Shown piece after piece: positions 11,367 through 20,157 of a stretch of DNA of 64,000 nucleotides (positions are counted from its first letter, which is position 1; every line of letters starts with the position of its first letter). The translations under genes and the position numbers were made by a program. The notes beneath the pieces are model-generated. The model made no database searches. It worked only from the letters and a program-made list of their open reading frames with translations, and had not been told where the DNA came from. The stretch comes from Enterococcus canis NBRC 100695 (GTDB lineage: Bacteria; Bacillota; Bacilli; Lactobacillales; Enterococcaceae): positions 306,385-370,384 of the forward strand of contig NZ_BCQJ01000003.1 in the NCBI RefSeq assembly GCF_001544375.1. Direction: 5' to 3'.

Positions 11367-12358
11367 ACTTCCGCCTCCGCATAGACATGCTGGTACAGAG
11401 CCGCAGCCTCTGGAAAAGGATCGCGGCGTACTTCAGCTACTAGTTCCAGTAATTCTGTCCGTTTTTCTTGGTATAACTGGTCTAAATCCACCGCTAGACC
11501 CGCCGCCTGCAATTTTTCAGCCCAACGTAAAATAGGATCATTCGCTTTTTGCCACTCTTCGATCTCAGCTTCGGTACGGTAGAGATTCTTATCTGACTTC
11601 GAGTGGCCGGCATGGCGATAAGTCATCGCCTCTAATAAAACCGGGCCTTCACCGCCGCGAACATAAGCTAATGCATCATTCATCGCATCTAAAACAGTTA
11701 AGAGATCGTTGCCATCAATCGTCACGCCAGGTATGCCGTAAGCCGCCCCGCGCTCTGACAAGTGGTCAATATTCACCATTTTTTCAATAGGGCTACTCAT
11801 GGCGTAGTGATTATTCTCAATAAAGAAGATCACAGGCAGCTGCCAAATAGAAGCCAAATTCAAGGCTTCATGAAAACTCCCTTCATTGGTAGCGCCGTCG
11901 CCAGCAAAGCAAACTACTACTTGACCGGTTCCTTGCATTTTAGCACTTAAGGCAGCGCCGGTGGCAATCGGAAAACCAGCTCCCACAATTCCGTTTGAAC
12001 CAAGGTTGCCCACTGCCATATCTGCAATATGCATGCTGCCGCCTTTACCGCCATTTGTGCCGGTGGTGCGGCCCATCATTTCAGCTAACATCCCCCGCAC
12101 TGAAGTCCCTTTTCCAATGCAGTGACCATGGTTACGGTGGGTGGAAGTAATCCAATCCGTTTTTTCTAACAAAGCCGTTCCGCCAATTGCCGTAGCTTCT
12201 TCACCGGTACATAAATGCATGGTGCCATAGATTTCCCCTTCGTCATACAGGCTTTGGATTGTTTCTTCAAAAACGCGAATCTCCACCATTTTTTCAAGAT
12301 ACTGCCGCAATTGCTCCTCTGAGAGTGCGGCTTTTGTTTGGATAGACATCTCGATCAT
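11363..12358 (-). CDS. TPP-dependent 2-oxoacid/acetoin dehydrogenase E1 component, alpha subunit
   Basis: The product is about 331 residues. The thiamine diphosphate motif runs from GDGATNEG to ENN, preceded by STHRNHGHCIGKG and GGKGGSMHIAD, which resemble acetoin dehydrogenase (AcoA) and PDH E1 alpha. The start is best placed at ATG 12358, behind AGAGAGGA; the ATG at 12385 lies only a few bases after the predicted transcription start and has no binding site. It is the first gene of a unit with E1 beta and SorC. The E2/E3 partners must be encoded elsewhere, or the pair has another acceptor. Confidence 0.92.
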   Translation of the reverse strand: MIEMSIQTKAALSEEQLRQYLEKMVEIRVFEETIQSLYDEGEIYGTMHLCTGEEATAIGGTALLEKTDWITSTHRNHGHCIGKGTSVRGMLAEMMGRTTGTNGGKGGSMHIADMAVGNLGSNGIVGAGFPIATGAALSAKMQGTGQVVVCFAGDGATNEGSFHEALNLASIWQLPVIFFIENNHYAMSSPIEKMVNIDHLSERGAAYGIPGVTIDGNDLLTVLDAMNDALAYVRGGEGPVLLEAMTYRHAGHSKSDKNLYRTEAEIEEWQKANDPILRWAEKLQAAGLAVDLDQLYQEKRTELLELVAEVRRDPFPEAAALYQHVYAEAEV

Positions 12359-12394
12359 CTTTACATTTGTTCCTCTCTTGATCATTTGTTACCA

Positions 12395-12423
12395 AGTCTA
12401 AAGATTTTTCATGTAAAAAGCAA
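12395..12423 (-). promoter_or_regulatory. Promoter of the E1 alpha-beta-sorC operon
   Basis: Minus-strand TTGCTT (12418-12423), 17 bp, TAGACT (12395-12400). It is divergent from the TATAAT promoter at 12465-12493 for the Zn-ribbon gene, and the 40-odd bases between could hold a shared operator. Confidence 0.5.
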
Positions 12424-12464
12424 GTTGTTCCCGCTTTCTTCACGAATTCTTTGGAGTTCCTAGG

Positions 12465-12493
12465 CTGAAAGTTCGGTCCGCTTCGTTTATAAT
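12465..12493 (+). promoter_or_regulatory. Promoter of the Zn-ribbon gene-lipL-HD operon
   Basis: CTGAAA (12465-12470), 17 bp, TATAAT (12488-12493). The ribosome binding site GGAGGTG follows within a few bases, so the untranslated leader is extremely short. Confidence 0.55.
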
Positions 12494-12511
12494 GAACTGG
12501 AGGTGAACAAT

Positions 12512-12859
12512 ATGCTGTTTTATGAAGAACAGGCAGCGCTGTTTTGTATGCACTGTCAAAAAGAAACACCCCATCACATCCATTATTTAGATCAACAGAT
12601 TGCCAGTATCGATTGCCAGATTTGTCAAAACCAGATCAGTATCGATCTTGATGCTATGAAGATCTTCCACCAGTATTTATACGAACGCCTGATTTCTAAA
12701 CCGGGACGCTTGACGGAGGAAGCCCGGCAGGATTTCAGCCACTTTTTGACCAGCCTACCGATGCGGATTGTTAGTAAGCCCGTCCGTTTTTCGCAAGAGT
12801 ATGCCCAAATGAATAAGGAAGTCAGGGATTACTTAGATCGCGAGGTGCCCCATGACTGA
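12512..12859 (+). CDS. Small Zn-ribbon-like conserved protein (bh-type)
   Basis: The product is 115 residues. Two Cys pairs, CMHC near residue 13 and CQIC near residue 43, look like a zinc ribbon; a helical C-terminal half follows. I recognise it as a small conserved hypothetical of lactic acid bacteria without a defined role. The ATG at 12512 is preceded by GGAGGTG at good spacing; the in-frame GTG at 12503 overlaps that site and is less likely. The gene overlaps the next one (LipL-like) by eight bases, so the two are translationally coupled. Confidence 0.75.
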   Translation: MLFYEEQAALFCMHCQKETPHHIHYLDQQIASIDCQICQNQISIDLDAMKIFHQYLYERLISKPGRLTEEARQDFSHFLTSLPMRIVSKPVRFSQEYAQMNKEVRDYLDREVPHD

Positions 12860-13658
12860 ACAACTAGTCTTTCAACAAAAGGTTACCGACCCCTTTGCGC
12901 CTTTTGCTTTAACCGACTGCTTAATTCAATATGCCGGTGACCATAACCAAACAATGCTGCACTTTTGGCAAATGGAAGAGCGCGTGATTTTAGGGATGAA
13001 AGATACCCGCCTGCCACATTTGAAAGATGCTGTGACAAGCTTAGAGAAGCATGGTTATGAACCCATCGTCCGTAGTGCCGGTGGTCTAGGCGTGGTTAGC
13101 GATAGCGGCGTTTTAAATGTCAGCTTGATTTTACCCAACCCTAGCGAGGCTAAAATCGCCATTGACGAGGCCTATACCCAAATGTGGCAATGGCTGCAAC
13201 GAGCTTTCGCCACAGCTGAACAGCCAATTGAAGCCTATGAAATTCCTGATTCTTATTGTCCTGGTACCTTTGACTTGAGTATCCATGGGAAAAAAATCGC
13301 CGGAATCGCGCAACGACGGATCAAAAAAGGCATTGCCGTCATGCTCTATCTCTCCGTTAACGGCAACCAACTAGCTCGTGGAGCAGCCATGCGTGCCTTT
13401 TACCAAGCTGGTTTGCAGGCCGACTTTGGCAGCAATGGCTATCCACCTGTGGATCCTAACGTCATGGCTAACCTGGCTGATTTTCTACCGGAATATGACT
13501 CGATTGAGGCCGTCAAAGCTCGGCTTTTAGCCACTATGCCCGGTCAACAACTTGCTGCTGACTGGTCTGATTTTTTGAAAACCAAGGGACTACTAGCGGA
13601 ATTTGAGCACCAACGTACCCGTATGCTAGCCCGCAATCAAATTTTGGAGGAGTTGTAA
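12852..13658 (+). CDS. Octanoyl/lipoyl-[GcvH]:protein transferase (LipL-like)
   Basis: The product is 268 residues with the biotin/lipoate protein ligase fold. RSAGGLGVVSDSGVLNVSLI (about 74-93) and the later SYCPGTFDLSIHGKKIAGIAQRR match LipL, the amidotransferase that moves octanoyl or lipoyl groups from GcvH to E2 subunits. The Cys near 136 would be the acyl-carrying nucleophile and the Lys of GKKIAG the conserved lysine. LplA ligase activity is the main alternative. It stands divergent to the E1 genes, whose complexes need lipoylated E2, which fits but does not prove a functional link. Confidence 0.82.
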   Translation: MTEQLVFQQKVTDPFAPFALTDCLIQYAGDHNQTMLHFWQMEERVILGMKDTRLPHLKDAVTSLEKHGYEPIVRSAGGLGVVSDSGVLNVSLILPNPSEAKIAIDEAYTQMWQWLQRAFATAEQPIEAYEIPDSYCPGTFDLSIHGKKIAGIAQRRIKKGIAVMLYLSVNGNQLARGAAMRAFYQAGLQADFGSNGYPPVDPNVMANLADFLPEYDSIEAVKARLLATMPGQQLAADWSDFLKTKGLLAEFEHQRTRMLARNQILEEL

Positions 13659-13660
13659 GC

Positions 13661-15016
13661 ATGACCTATAAATATGAAATGCTCCCCATCGAAAAAGTTT
13701 TTCGCGATCCAGTCCATAACTATATCCATGTCCAACACCAAGTAATTTTAGACTTGATCGATTCCAAAGAGTTTCAGCGTTTGCGCCGCATCAAGCAGTT
13801 AGGCACGTCCTCCTTTACTTTTCACGGTGCTGAACATAGTCGCTTCTCTCACTCCTTAGGGGTTTACGACATTACCCGCCGGATTTGCGACTTGTTCAAA
13901 CGCAATTACTCAAAGGAAAAAATTGGCGCAGACGGCTGGGATGAAGGAGAACGATTAGTGGCCTTGTGTGCAGCCTTACTCCATGACGTCGGTCACGGAC
14001 CTTATTCCCATACTTTTGAGCATATTTTTCAAACGGATCACGAACAGGTAACGGTGGCGATTCTAACTTCGCCAGAAACCGAAGTCTATCAAATTTTGAA
14101 CCGGGTGGAAGCAGGCTTTCCCGAAAAAGTGGCCAGCGTGATTCAAAAAACCTATCCCAATCCGCAGGTGGTTCAGATGATTTCCAGTCAGATTGATGCT
14201 GACCGGATGGACTACTTATTACGGGATGCTTATTTTACCGGTACTGAATACGGCACCTTTGATTTGACCCGAATTTTACGAGTCATTCGTCCTTATAAAG
14301 ACGGTATCGCCTTTCAAATGAATGGCATGCATGCTGTGGAAGATTACATTGTCAGCCGCTATCAAATGTACATGCAAGTCTATTTCCATCCTGTATCTCG
14401 GGGCATGGAAGTGATTCTAGACCATTTATTGAAGCGAGCTAAGGAGCTTTACGAAGAAGGGCAAGAGTATTTGGAAGAAGCCCGTTTTCTGCTACCATTT
14501 TTCCGGGGTGATTATACGTTAAATGATTACCTAAAACTGGATGACGGGGTACTGAATACCTACTTTTTAGCTTGGCAGGACGCTCCTGATGCCATTTTAA
14601 GCGATCTGGCTCGGCGCTTCTTACGTCGGAAGCCGTTCAAATCAGCAACCTTTGAAGATCCTGAAGATAAAGCTTTATTGGAAGAAATGCGGGCATTGAT
14701 CGACGAAGTTGGCTACAATACCAAGTACTATACCGCCATCAATTCCAGCTTTGATCTACCTTATGACTTTTACCGTCCTGAAACGAATCGACATCGCACT
14801 CAGATCGAAATTATGAAAACAGATGGTGAATTAGTGGAATTATCACAAATTTCTAGTTTGGTGGCAGCCTTAGCCGGCCAAGGTCAAGGAGACACCCGTT
14901 TTTATTTTCCAAAAGAAATGCTTGCACCTTTGCATGCAAACCATTACGATTTATTTGAGGAAGTTTACCAAGAATTTGCCAGACACATCCGCAATGGCGC
15001 GGTCGTGTCGCTTTAG
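13661..15016 (+). CDS. HD-domain deoxynucleoside triphosphate triphosphohydrolase (EF1143-like)
   Basis: The product is 451 residues. The metal-binding HD pattern is complete: His in HSRFSHSLG (residues 59-67), HD in ALLHDVGHG (about 108-109) and a later Asp in QIDADRMDYLLRD. The opening phrase IEKVFRDPVHNYIHV and the length match the Enterococcus faecalis EF1143 dNTP triphosphohydrolase, related to SAMHD1. It would hydrolyse dNTPs to nucleosides and triphosphate and help balance pools. GGAGGAG precedes the ATG. It lies two bases after lipL and ten before the HAD gene, in one operon. Confidence 0.9.
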   Translation: MTYKYEMLPIEKVFRDPVHNYIHVQHQVILDLIDSKEFQRLRRIKQLGTSSFTFHGAEHSRFSHSLGVYDITRRICDLFKRNYSKEKIGADGWDEGERLVALCAALLHDVGHGPYSHTFEHIFQTDHEQVTVAILTSPETEVYQILNRVEAGFPEKVASVIQKTYPNPQVVQMISSQIDADRMDYLLRDAYFTGTEYGTFDLTRILRVIRPYKDGIAFQMNGMHAVEDYIVSRYQMYMQVYFHPVSRGMEVILDHLLKRAKELYEEGQEYLEEARFLLPFFRGDYTLNDYLKLDDGVLNTYFLAWQDAPDAILSDLARRFLRRKPFKSATFEDPEDKALLEEMRALIDEVGYNTKYYTAINSSFDLPYDFYRPETNRHRTQIEIMKTDGELVELSQISSLVAALAGQGQGDTRFYFPKEMLAPLHANHYDLFEEVYQEFARHIRNGAVVSL

Positions 15017-15025
15017 GAGGAAGTT

Positions 15026-15838
15026 ATGTCAATCAAATTAGTTGCTATCGACATCGATGGTACGTTAGTCACCGATAACAAAGAAGTCACACCAACCGTT
15101 AAGTCCGCCATCAGCGCTGCTAAAGCTCAAGGCGTGCATATCGTTTTATGTACTGGTCGTCCCTTACCAGGGGTTCATCGTTATTTAGATGAGTTAGAGC
15201 TCAATGACAATGATGATTATGTCATTACCTATAACGGCTCGCTGGTACAAGAAAGCTTATCCGGTAAGAAAATCTCCAGCCATACCTTGAGTTATGAAGA
15301 TTTTCTAGAAATTGAAACCATGTCACGGCGTTTAAACGTGCATTTGCATACGATTACGGATGAGGCCATTTACACTGCCAACCGCGACATCAGCTACTAT
15401 ACGGTGAATGAAGCTTTTTGGGTGAAAATGCCGTTACGTTACCGGACGGTTCAAGAAATGACTCCGGAATTAAATATCATCAAAATGATGTACATTGACG
15501 AACCAGATTACCTAACCGAGGTCATCAACCGCATTCCAGCTGATTTTGCTAAAAAATATACAATGGTTCGCAGCGATACTTTCTATTATGAAATTTTGAA
15601 TCGTGATGCTAGTAAAGGCGCAGGCTTAAAGGCACTAGCCGCTCACCTGCAATTAGCACCGGAAGAAGTCATGGCGATTGGCGACAACGAAAATGATCTT
15701 TCCATGATTGAATTCGCCGGTACTGGTGTGGCGATGGGCAATGCAGTAGACACGGTGAAAGCCGCCGCCGATATCGTGGCCCCTTCTAATGAAGAAGATG
15801 GTGTAGCCCATATCATTCAAGAATACGTCCTAAAATAG
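15026..15838 (+). CDS. Cof-type HAD phosphatase (YidA-like sugar phosphatase)
   Basis: The product is 270 residues. HAD motif I is DIDGTL (residues 9-14), motif II lies in VLCTGRP, motif III involves Lys near SKGAGLKALAAHL and motif IV is GDNENDLSMIEFAG followed by GVAMGNA. The C2 cap insertion between motifs II and III places it in the Cof/YidA group, which dephosphorylate sugar phosphates and sometimes flavin or pyridoxal phosphates. Substrate is unknown. AGGAGG precedes the ATG. Confidence 0.9.
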   Translation: MSIKLVAIDIDGTLVTDNKEVTPTVKSAISAAKAQGVHIVLCTGRPLPGVHRYLDELELNDNDDYVITYNGSLVQESLSGKKISSHTLSYEDFLEIETMSRRLNVHLHTITDEAIYTANRDISYYTVNEAFWVKMPLRYRTVQEMTPELNIIKMMYIDEPDYLTEVINRIPADFAKKYTMVRSDTFYYEILNRDASKGAGLKALAAHLQLAPEEVMAIGDNENDLSMIEFAGTGVAMGNAVDTVKAAADIVAPSNEEDGVAHIIQEYVLK

Positions 15839-15846
15839 CAGACACG

Positions 15847-15884
15847 AAAAAACGCTGAGAAGCGACTTTCTCAGCGTTTTTTTA
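15847..15884. terminator. Bidirectional terminator between the HAD and NUDIX genes
   Basis: Ten-base perfect arms AACGCTGAGA/TCTCAGCGTT (15851-15860 and 15869-15878) with a run of A before and T after serve both converging genes. Confidence 0.9.
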
Positions 15885-16319
15885 GCGATTTTTTTCGATC
15901 CATTGTAAGACTGCCCAACGATGACTCCCTCTTTTTAAGCGCACGAGGGCTTCCTTAACCGAAACCCAGTGAATCTTGTTGGTCTTCTCCAAAGGTTCCG
16001 CCACCGATTGCCAACTATCAGCAATATAAAAATAGCCGGGATTATAAAAATACGTGTCACGAAAACGAGAATAGAAATAATCCGCCGCTTCGCCTAGATA
16101 CGCCCCAATCTCAATTACAAACCCTAGTTCTTCCAGCATTTCCCGTGCTAGTGCCTCAGCATGCGTCTCATTTCCTTCAATTTCGCCCCCCGGTAAAAAG
16201 CATGCGCCATTAGGAGCTTCCACAATTACGATTTGATCTTCCCGCGAAATAACGGTATACACACCTTTACGCGTTTTATAAGTTTTACCTGCTTCAGGCT
16301 GCCCAAATATTGGTTTCAT
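15882..16319 (-). CDS. NUDIX hydrolase
   Basis: The product is 145 residues with a complete NUDIX box GX5EX7REUXEEXGU: GGEIEGNETHAEALAREM continuing to LEELGF (about 43-66). These enzymes hydrolyse nucleoside diphosphates linked to another moiety using Mg2+. The substrate (oxidised nucleotide, ADP-ribose or other) is not readable. It is a single gene sharing a terminator with the convergent HAD phosphatase. Confidence 0.88.
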   Translation of the reverse strand: MKPIFGQPEAGKTYKTRKGVYTVISREDQIVIVEAPNGACFLPGGEIEGNETHAEALAREMLEELGFVIEIGAYLGEAADYFYSRFRDTYFYNPGYFYIADSWQSVAEPLEKTNKIHWVSVKEALVRLKRGSHRWAVLQWIEKNR

Positions 16320-16391
16320 TTTCCCCTCTCCTTCTCATACAAGTTTAACTGAACTCACACATTGCAACAAGCTTCAGGCAGAAAATTTTCT

Positions 16392-16419
16392 TTGACTAGC
16401 GGCTATGTTAAGATAAAAT
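16392..16419 (+). promoter_or_regulatory. Promoter of the glyoxalase gene
   Basis: TTGACT (16392-16397), 16 bp, TAAAAT (16414-16419), about 27 bp ahead of the start codon. Confidence 0.5.
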
Positions 16420-16445
16420 CAACAACTAGAAAGGAAGATGTCTAT

Positions 16446-16817
16446 ATGAAAATGGCTCATACTTGTGTCCGTGTAAAGGATTTGGAGGCGTCACTAGACT
16501 TTTATCAACGAGCATTTGGTTTTGAAGAAAGTCGTCGCCGTGATTTCCCGGAAAACAAATTTACCTTAGTCTACTTAACTTTACCAGGGGATGACTACGA
16601 ATTAGAATTAACCTACAATTACGATCACGGGGCTTACGACCTTGGCGACGGCTATGGACATATTGCGATTGCCGTAGCTGACCTGGAAGCTTTACACGAA
16701 GAACAAAAAGCAGCTGGCTTTGAAATGACTGACTTAAAAGGTCTGCCTGGCACCGCTCCTTCTTACTACTTTGTAATGGATCCAGATGGCTATAAAATCG
16801 AAGTCATTCGCGCTTAA
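16446..16817 (+). CDS. gloA: Glyoxalase I (lactoylglutathione lyase-like)
   Basis: The product is 123 residues of two beta-alpha-beta-beta-beta units. The four metal ligands are visible: His in MAHTCVRV, Glu in YELELTYN, His in GYGHIAIAV and Glu in KIEVIRA. The enzyme isomerises the hemithioacetal of methylglyoxal, as part of detoxification, probably with Ni2+ or Zn2+. The start at 16446 follows AAGGAAG and gives the family-typical N-terminus; the longer frame from 16362 covers the promoter and is rejected. It is a single-gene unit with its own terminator. Confidence 0.92.
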   Translation: MKMAHTCVRVKDLEASLDFYQRAFGFEESRRRDFPENKFTLVYLTLPGDDYELELTYNYDHGAYDLGDGYGHIAIAVADLEALHEEQKAAGFEMTDLKGLPGTAPSYYFVMDPDGYKIEVIRA

Positions 16818-16866
16818 AAAACAACCAATTGGATGGTTTTAAAACATCCAATTGGTTGTTTTTTTC
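16817..16866 (+). terminator. Terminator of the glyoxalase gene
   Basis: A long stem, AACAACCAATTGGATG paired with CATCCAATTGGTTGTT, followed by a run of T. Confidence 0.92.
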
Positions 16867-16906
16867 TGTGTCAGGATTTGCTATAGTATTCTGAGGAGGT
16901 GAAACG

Positions 16907-17692
16907 ATGAAAAAAGTGCTAACAATTGCTGGTTCTGATATCTTTGCCGGTGGCGGCCTACAAGCCGACTTGGCAACCTTTTCACAGCTAAACACGGCTG
17001 GTCTGGCTGCAGTGACTTGCATCGCAACCGTAAAAGATCAATTTGAACTGCACCCCCTAGCAACGAGTTTAGTCCAAGAACAACTGGCTAGTTTAGCGGC
17101 GGTGCCACTGGATGCCATCAAGCTAGGGTTACTGTTGACCGAGGAAACAGTAGCAGAAACCAAAAAATTTCTAAAAAGCCAAACAGCACCGGTCATCGCC
17201 GATCCGGTTTTCGCCTTTAAAGAAAGTAAAAACTGGCAGGAGAATGGCTTAGCCCGAGCGATTGTCACAGAATTATTTCCGCTAACCACCATTACCACCC
17301 CTAATTTGGCAGAAGCAGAAATTCTGGCGGCAATGCCCATTAAATCAGTGGCGGATATGGAAGCGGCGGCGCTTAAAATCCACCGACTGGGTCCTAAAGT
17401 CGTGGTCATTAAAGGTGGTAATCGTCTAGCGGGTGAACAAGCCGTCGATTTGGTTTTCGACGGTACCTTCACTTTGTTAGAAGCAGAAAAGTTGCCCCAC
17501 GAAACCGTCAACGGCGCCGGCTGTACCTTTGCAGCAGCAATTACGGCCGAGATGGCTAAAGGTGCAACAGCCATTGAGGCCATCACCTTTGCTAAGAAAT
17601 TTGTTCACGCAGCGATTCGCCAAGGTTACATCGTTTCACCAGGATTCGGAAATGTCTGGCCTAATGGCTTGCAAACAGAGGAGGCGCATTAA
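16907..17692 (+). CDS. Pyridoxine/phosphomethylpyrimidine kinase (PdxK/ThiD family)
   Basis: The product is 261 residues of the ribokinase-like ThiD fold. It begins VLTIAGSDIFAGGGLQADLATF, has the second signature VVVIKGGNR and ends with the anion-hole region ETVNGAGCTFAAAITAEM with catalytic Cys/Asp position occupied by GAGC. In Firmicutes this group includes pyridoxine kinases as well as HMP kinases. No thiamine genes are nearby, while an ECF S component and YwlG-type gene follow, a set that I associate with vitamin B6 salvage. Pyridoxine kinase is therefore favoured. GGAGGTG precedes the ATG. Confidence 0.85.
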   Translation: MKKVLTIAGSDIFAGGGLQADLATFSQLNTAGLAAVTCIATVKDQFELHPLATSLVQEQLASLAAVPLDAIKLGLLLTEETVAETKKFLKSQTAPVIADPVFAFKESKNWQENGLARAIVTELFPLTTITTPNLAEAEILAAMPIKSVADMEAAALKIHRLGPKVVVIKGGNRLAGEQAVDLVFDGTFTLLEAEKLPHETVNGAGCTFAAAITAEMAKGATAIEAITFAKKFVHAAIRQGYIVSPGFGNVWPNGLQTEEAH

Positions 17693-18189
17693 TGAAAAAA
17701 ATTTCACTACCCTTATTGGCGATGCTGATCGCTGTAACCGTCACACTGTCCATCTTCTTTATTATCCCAGTACCCCCAACACGAGGTTTTGTCACCTTAG
17801 CTGAAGTTGGTATCTACACGACTTCCCTGTTATTTGGTGGCGTGCCCGGCATGATTGTGGGTGCCGCAAGTGGCGGCCTGATTGATTTGATCAGCGGCTA
17901 TCCCGAATGGGCACTTTTTTCCATTATCATCCACGGCTTACAGGGCTATATTACCGGGCGTTTGGCTAAAAAAGCCTTTAAAGGGTCCGACATGACTGGT
18001 TTAGCTCTAGGCAGCATCGTAATGGTGGTTGGTTACTTCTTTGCCGGCTGGTTCCTGTTTGGCTTAGGCTCTGGACTAGCTTCTATTGTTGGCAACATCG
18101 TTCAAAATGGCTTTGGAATCATAGTGACCTTGCCGGTAGTCAAAGGCTTGGCCCGCTTCCAAGGTATACGAAAGGATCGAGTATCATGA
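17692..18189 (+). CDS. ECF transporter S component (probable pyridoxine or related vitamin)
   Basis: The product is 165 residues with five to six membrane segments and the ECF S-component style N-terminus ([12 protein letters not shown], then [30 protein letters not shown]). It binds a vitamin and works with a shared EcfA-EcfA'-EcfT module encoded elsewhere. Its ATG overlaps the stop codon of the kinase by one base and its own end overlaps the next gene by four, so all three are coupled. The partner kinase suggests pyridoxine (PdxU type); HMP is the alternative. Confidence 0.82.
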   Translation: MKKISLPLLAMLIAVTVTLSIFFIIPVPPTRGFVTLAEVGIYTTSLLFGGVPGMIVGAASGGLIDLISGYPEWALFSIIIHGLQGYITGRLAKKAFKGSDMTGLALGSIVMVVGYFFAGWFLFGLGSGLASIVGNIVQNGFGIIVTLPVVKGLARFQGIRKDRVS

Positions 18190-18731
18190 CATTTTTAGAA
18201 ACCCTACAACAAGACTTAACGGAAATTACGTTAGATATTATTGAAAAATCCGACATTAAAAAAGGCGAAATTTTTGTATTAGGTTGTTCTAGTAGTGAAG
18301 TTGTTGGCGGCGTTATTGGTAAAAACTCTAGCCAAGAAGTCGGCGAAGTGATTGTCAACACACTTTATGACTTATTAAAGGAACGCGGTATTTATTTAGC
18401 TGTGCAAGGCTGCGAACATATCAACCGAGCTTTGGCAGTAGAACGTACCTTGGCGGAGCAAAAGGACTTTGAAATCGTCAGTGTGGTGCCCGCTTTACAC
18501 GCTGGTGGTTCCGCTTCGGTGGCAGCTTTCCAACTATTTGAAGACCCAGTTGAAATTGAACATATTACCGCCAAAGCTGGCCTTGATATTGGCGATACTG
18601 CGATTGGCATGCACATTAAACACGTTCAAATTCCGCTGCGTCCTGTGAAGAAAACCTTAGGGGCCGCCCATGTTACAGCCTTGACTTCCCGACCAAAACT
18701 GATTGGCGGTCCTCGGGCGCAATATGAATAA
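18186..18731 (+). CDS. UPF0340/TIGR01440 family protein (YwlG-like)
   Basis: The product is 181 residues with [34 protein letters not shown] and [15 protein letters not shown], the conserved phrases of the YwlG/TIGR01440 family. Its biochemical function is not established. It is translationally coupled (ATGA) to an ECF vitamin transporter component and a PdxK-like kinase, so a role in cofactor salvage is a reasonable but untested inference. Confidence 0.88.
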   Translation: MTFLETLQQDLTEITLDIIEKSDIKKGEIFVLGCSSSEVVGGVIGKNSSQEVGEVIVNTLYDLLKERGIYLAVQGCEHINRALAVERTLAEQKDFEIVSVVPALHAGGSASVAAFQLFEDPVEIEHITAKAGLDIGDTAIGMHIKHVQIPLRPVKKTLGAAHVTALTSRPKLIGGPRAQYE

Positions 18732-18756
18732 TTAAGACAAAAACCACTGATACGCA

Positions 18757-18800
18757 AAAAGAAGCATGACAGCCGCTAACGCTGCCAGGCTTCTTTTTTT
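18757..18800. terminator. Bidirectional terminator between ywlG-like gene and ntpJ
   Basis: AAGAAGC ... GCTTCTT with inner CAGC/GCTG pairing, A-rich on the left and T-rich on the right, serves the converging transcripts. Confidence 0.8.
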
Positions 18801-20157
18801 AGCCAATCATAATACTTTCTTCTGGGTATTTGAATTTTGCTTCTTGCTGATTTGCCTTGGTCATTAAAGAGAAACCAACTGTATAGATGCCTACGCGACC
18901 AATATACATCAACAGCATGATAATCAACTTACCCACTACAGTCAGGTCCGGTGTTAAGCCCATTGTCAGGCCTACCGTTCCAAATGCCGAGAAGACTTCA
19001 AACGCGACATATTCTACTCCAGAGGTTTCAGGAATATTTTCCGTAATTGTCAAAATAATAATCGCCGCCACACAAAGGAAAAAGGTTAGGAAAAATAAAG
19101 TAAAGGCGCGAAAAACGACGGCTGAACGAATGGTTCGCTCCTGAAATTCTGCCCGACTTCGACCCTTGAAAATCGACATAATTTGGATACACAAGACCCC
19201 AAAAGTTGTGGTTTTTAACCCACCGGCAGTCGATCCTGAGGTTCCCCCAATGTACATCAGAAACATCGTTACGATTAAACCAGCGTTGGTCATTTGCATA
19301 TAGTCAATAGAATAATAACCGGCAGTTCGTGGCGTCACCGCCATAAAGAAGGTATTAGCCAAACGCTCAAAAAAGTTCGTGCCAGTGGTCAAGCTGGCCG
19401 CATTGTTTTCAGTGATGAAGAATAGCAGCATCCCTCCGGCTAAAAGAATCCCCGTCACCCACAAGGCTAATTTAGTGTGCAAGGAAAGCAAGCGATTTTT
19501 ACGATAGCCTAGCACATCACGCCAAACGATAAAACCAAAACCACCGGCGATAATCAGACCGGAAACCACTAACAGCACAAAAGGATTTTTCTGATACGGC
19601 ACCAAGCTATCCCCTAACAGGTCAAATCCAGCATTACAGAAACTAGAGACAGAATGGAAAATACCAAAAAAGATGCCCTTACGCCAGCCAAATTCTGGGA
19701 CAAATTGGATACTCAATAACAGGGCTCCGATAATTTGAATCGTCGCCGCAAATTTAATGATGTAAAGCATCAAACGAATTGCCCCCGACATCTCATCTAG
19801 GTTCAAGGCTTCTTGTAAAAGCATGCGTGTATGCAAACTGATTTTCCGTCTCAGGATGAAATACATCAAGACTGGCATCGTCATAAAACCTAAGCCGCCC
19901 AACTCAATCAAAACCATAATCAAGAGTTGACCCCATTCATTCCAATGTTCAGCCGTATTCAAGGTAGTTAGCCCCGTCACACAGACAGCTGAGGTTGCCG
20001 TAAAGAGACTGTCTAAATAGTTGGTGAACTCGCCACTACGAGAAAAAATCGGCAATGATAGTAAACTACCGCCTACTAAGATCAATAAAAAGAATCCTAG
20101 AGCTAATAACTGAACGGCTGAAAAACGTCGTCTTTCTTGGATTTTATATCTGCGCAT
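18799..20157 (-). CDS. ntpJ: K+ transporter subunit NtpJ (KtrII/TrkH family)
   Basis: The product is 452 residues with many membrane segments and the SKT-family pore repeats, for example VCVTGLTTLNTAEHW, SSFCNAGFDL, GGTSGSTAGGLKTT and FSAFGTVGLTMG, each with a filter Gly. E. hirae NtpJ is about the same length and is the membrane subunit of the KtrII K+ uptake system at the end of the ntp operon. The partner KtrA-like subunit is not in this window. It starts 28 bp after ntpD, with AGGAGAT before the ATG. Confidence 0.94.
   Translation of the reverse strand: MRRYKIQERRRFSAVQLLALGFFLLILVGGSLLSLPIFSRSGEFTNYLDSLFTATSAVCVTGLTTLNTAEHWNEWGQLLIMVLIELGGLGFMTMPVLMYFILRRKISLHTRMLLQEALNLDEMSGAIRLMLYIIKFAATIQIIGALLLSIQFVPEFGWRKGIFFGIFHSVSSFCNAGFDLLGDSLVPYQKNPFVLLVVSGLIIAGGFGFIVWRDVLGYRKNRLLSLHTKLALWVTGILLAGGMLLFFITENNAASLTTGTNFFERLANTFFMAVTPRTAGYYSIDYMQMTNAGLIVTMFLMYIGGTSGSTAGGLKTTTFGVLCIQIMSIFKGRSRAEFQERTIRSAVVFRAFTLFFLTFFLCVAAIIILTITENIPETSGVEYVAFEVFSAFGTVGLTMGLTPDLTVVGKLIIMLLMYIGRVGIYTVGFSLMTKANQQEAKFKYPEESIMIG

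Noticed and set aside
16362..16445. Longer glyoxalase start at 16362
   Set aside because: It would include the promoter, and glyoxalase I starts near MKMAHTCVRV.
17038..17586. 182-codon minus-strand ORF
   Set aside because: It lies wholly inside the kinase gene on the other strand, has no family resemblance and its composition is that of a shadow frame.
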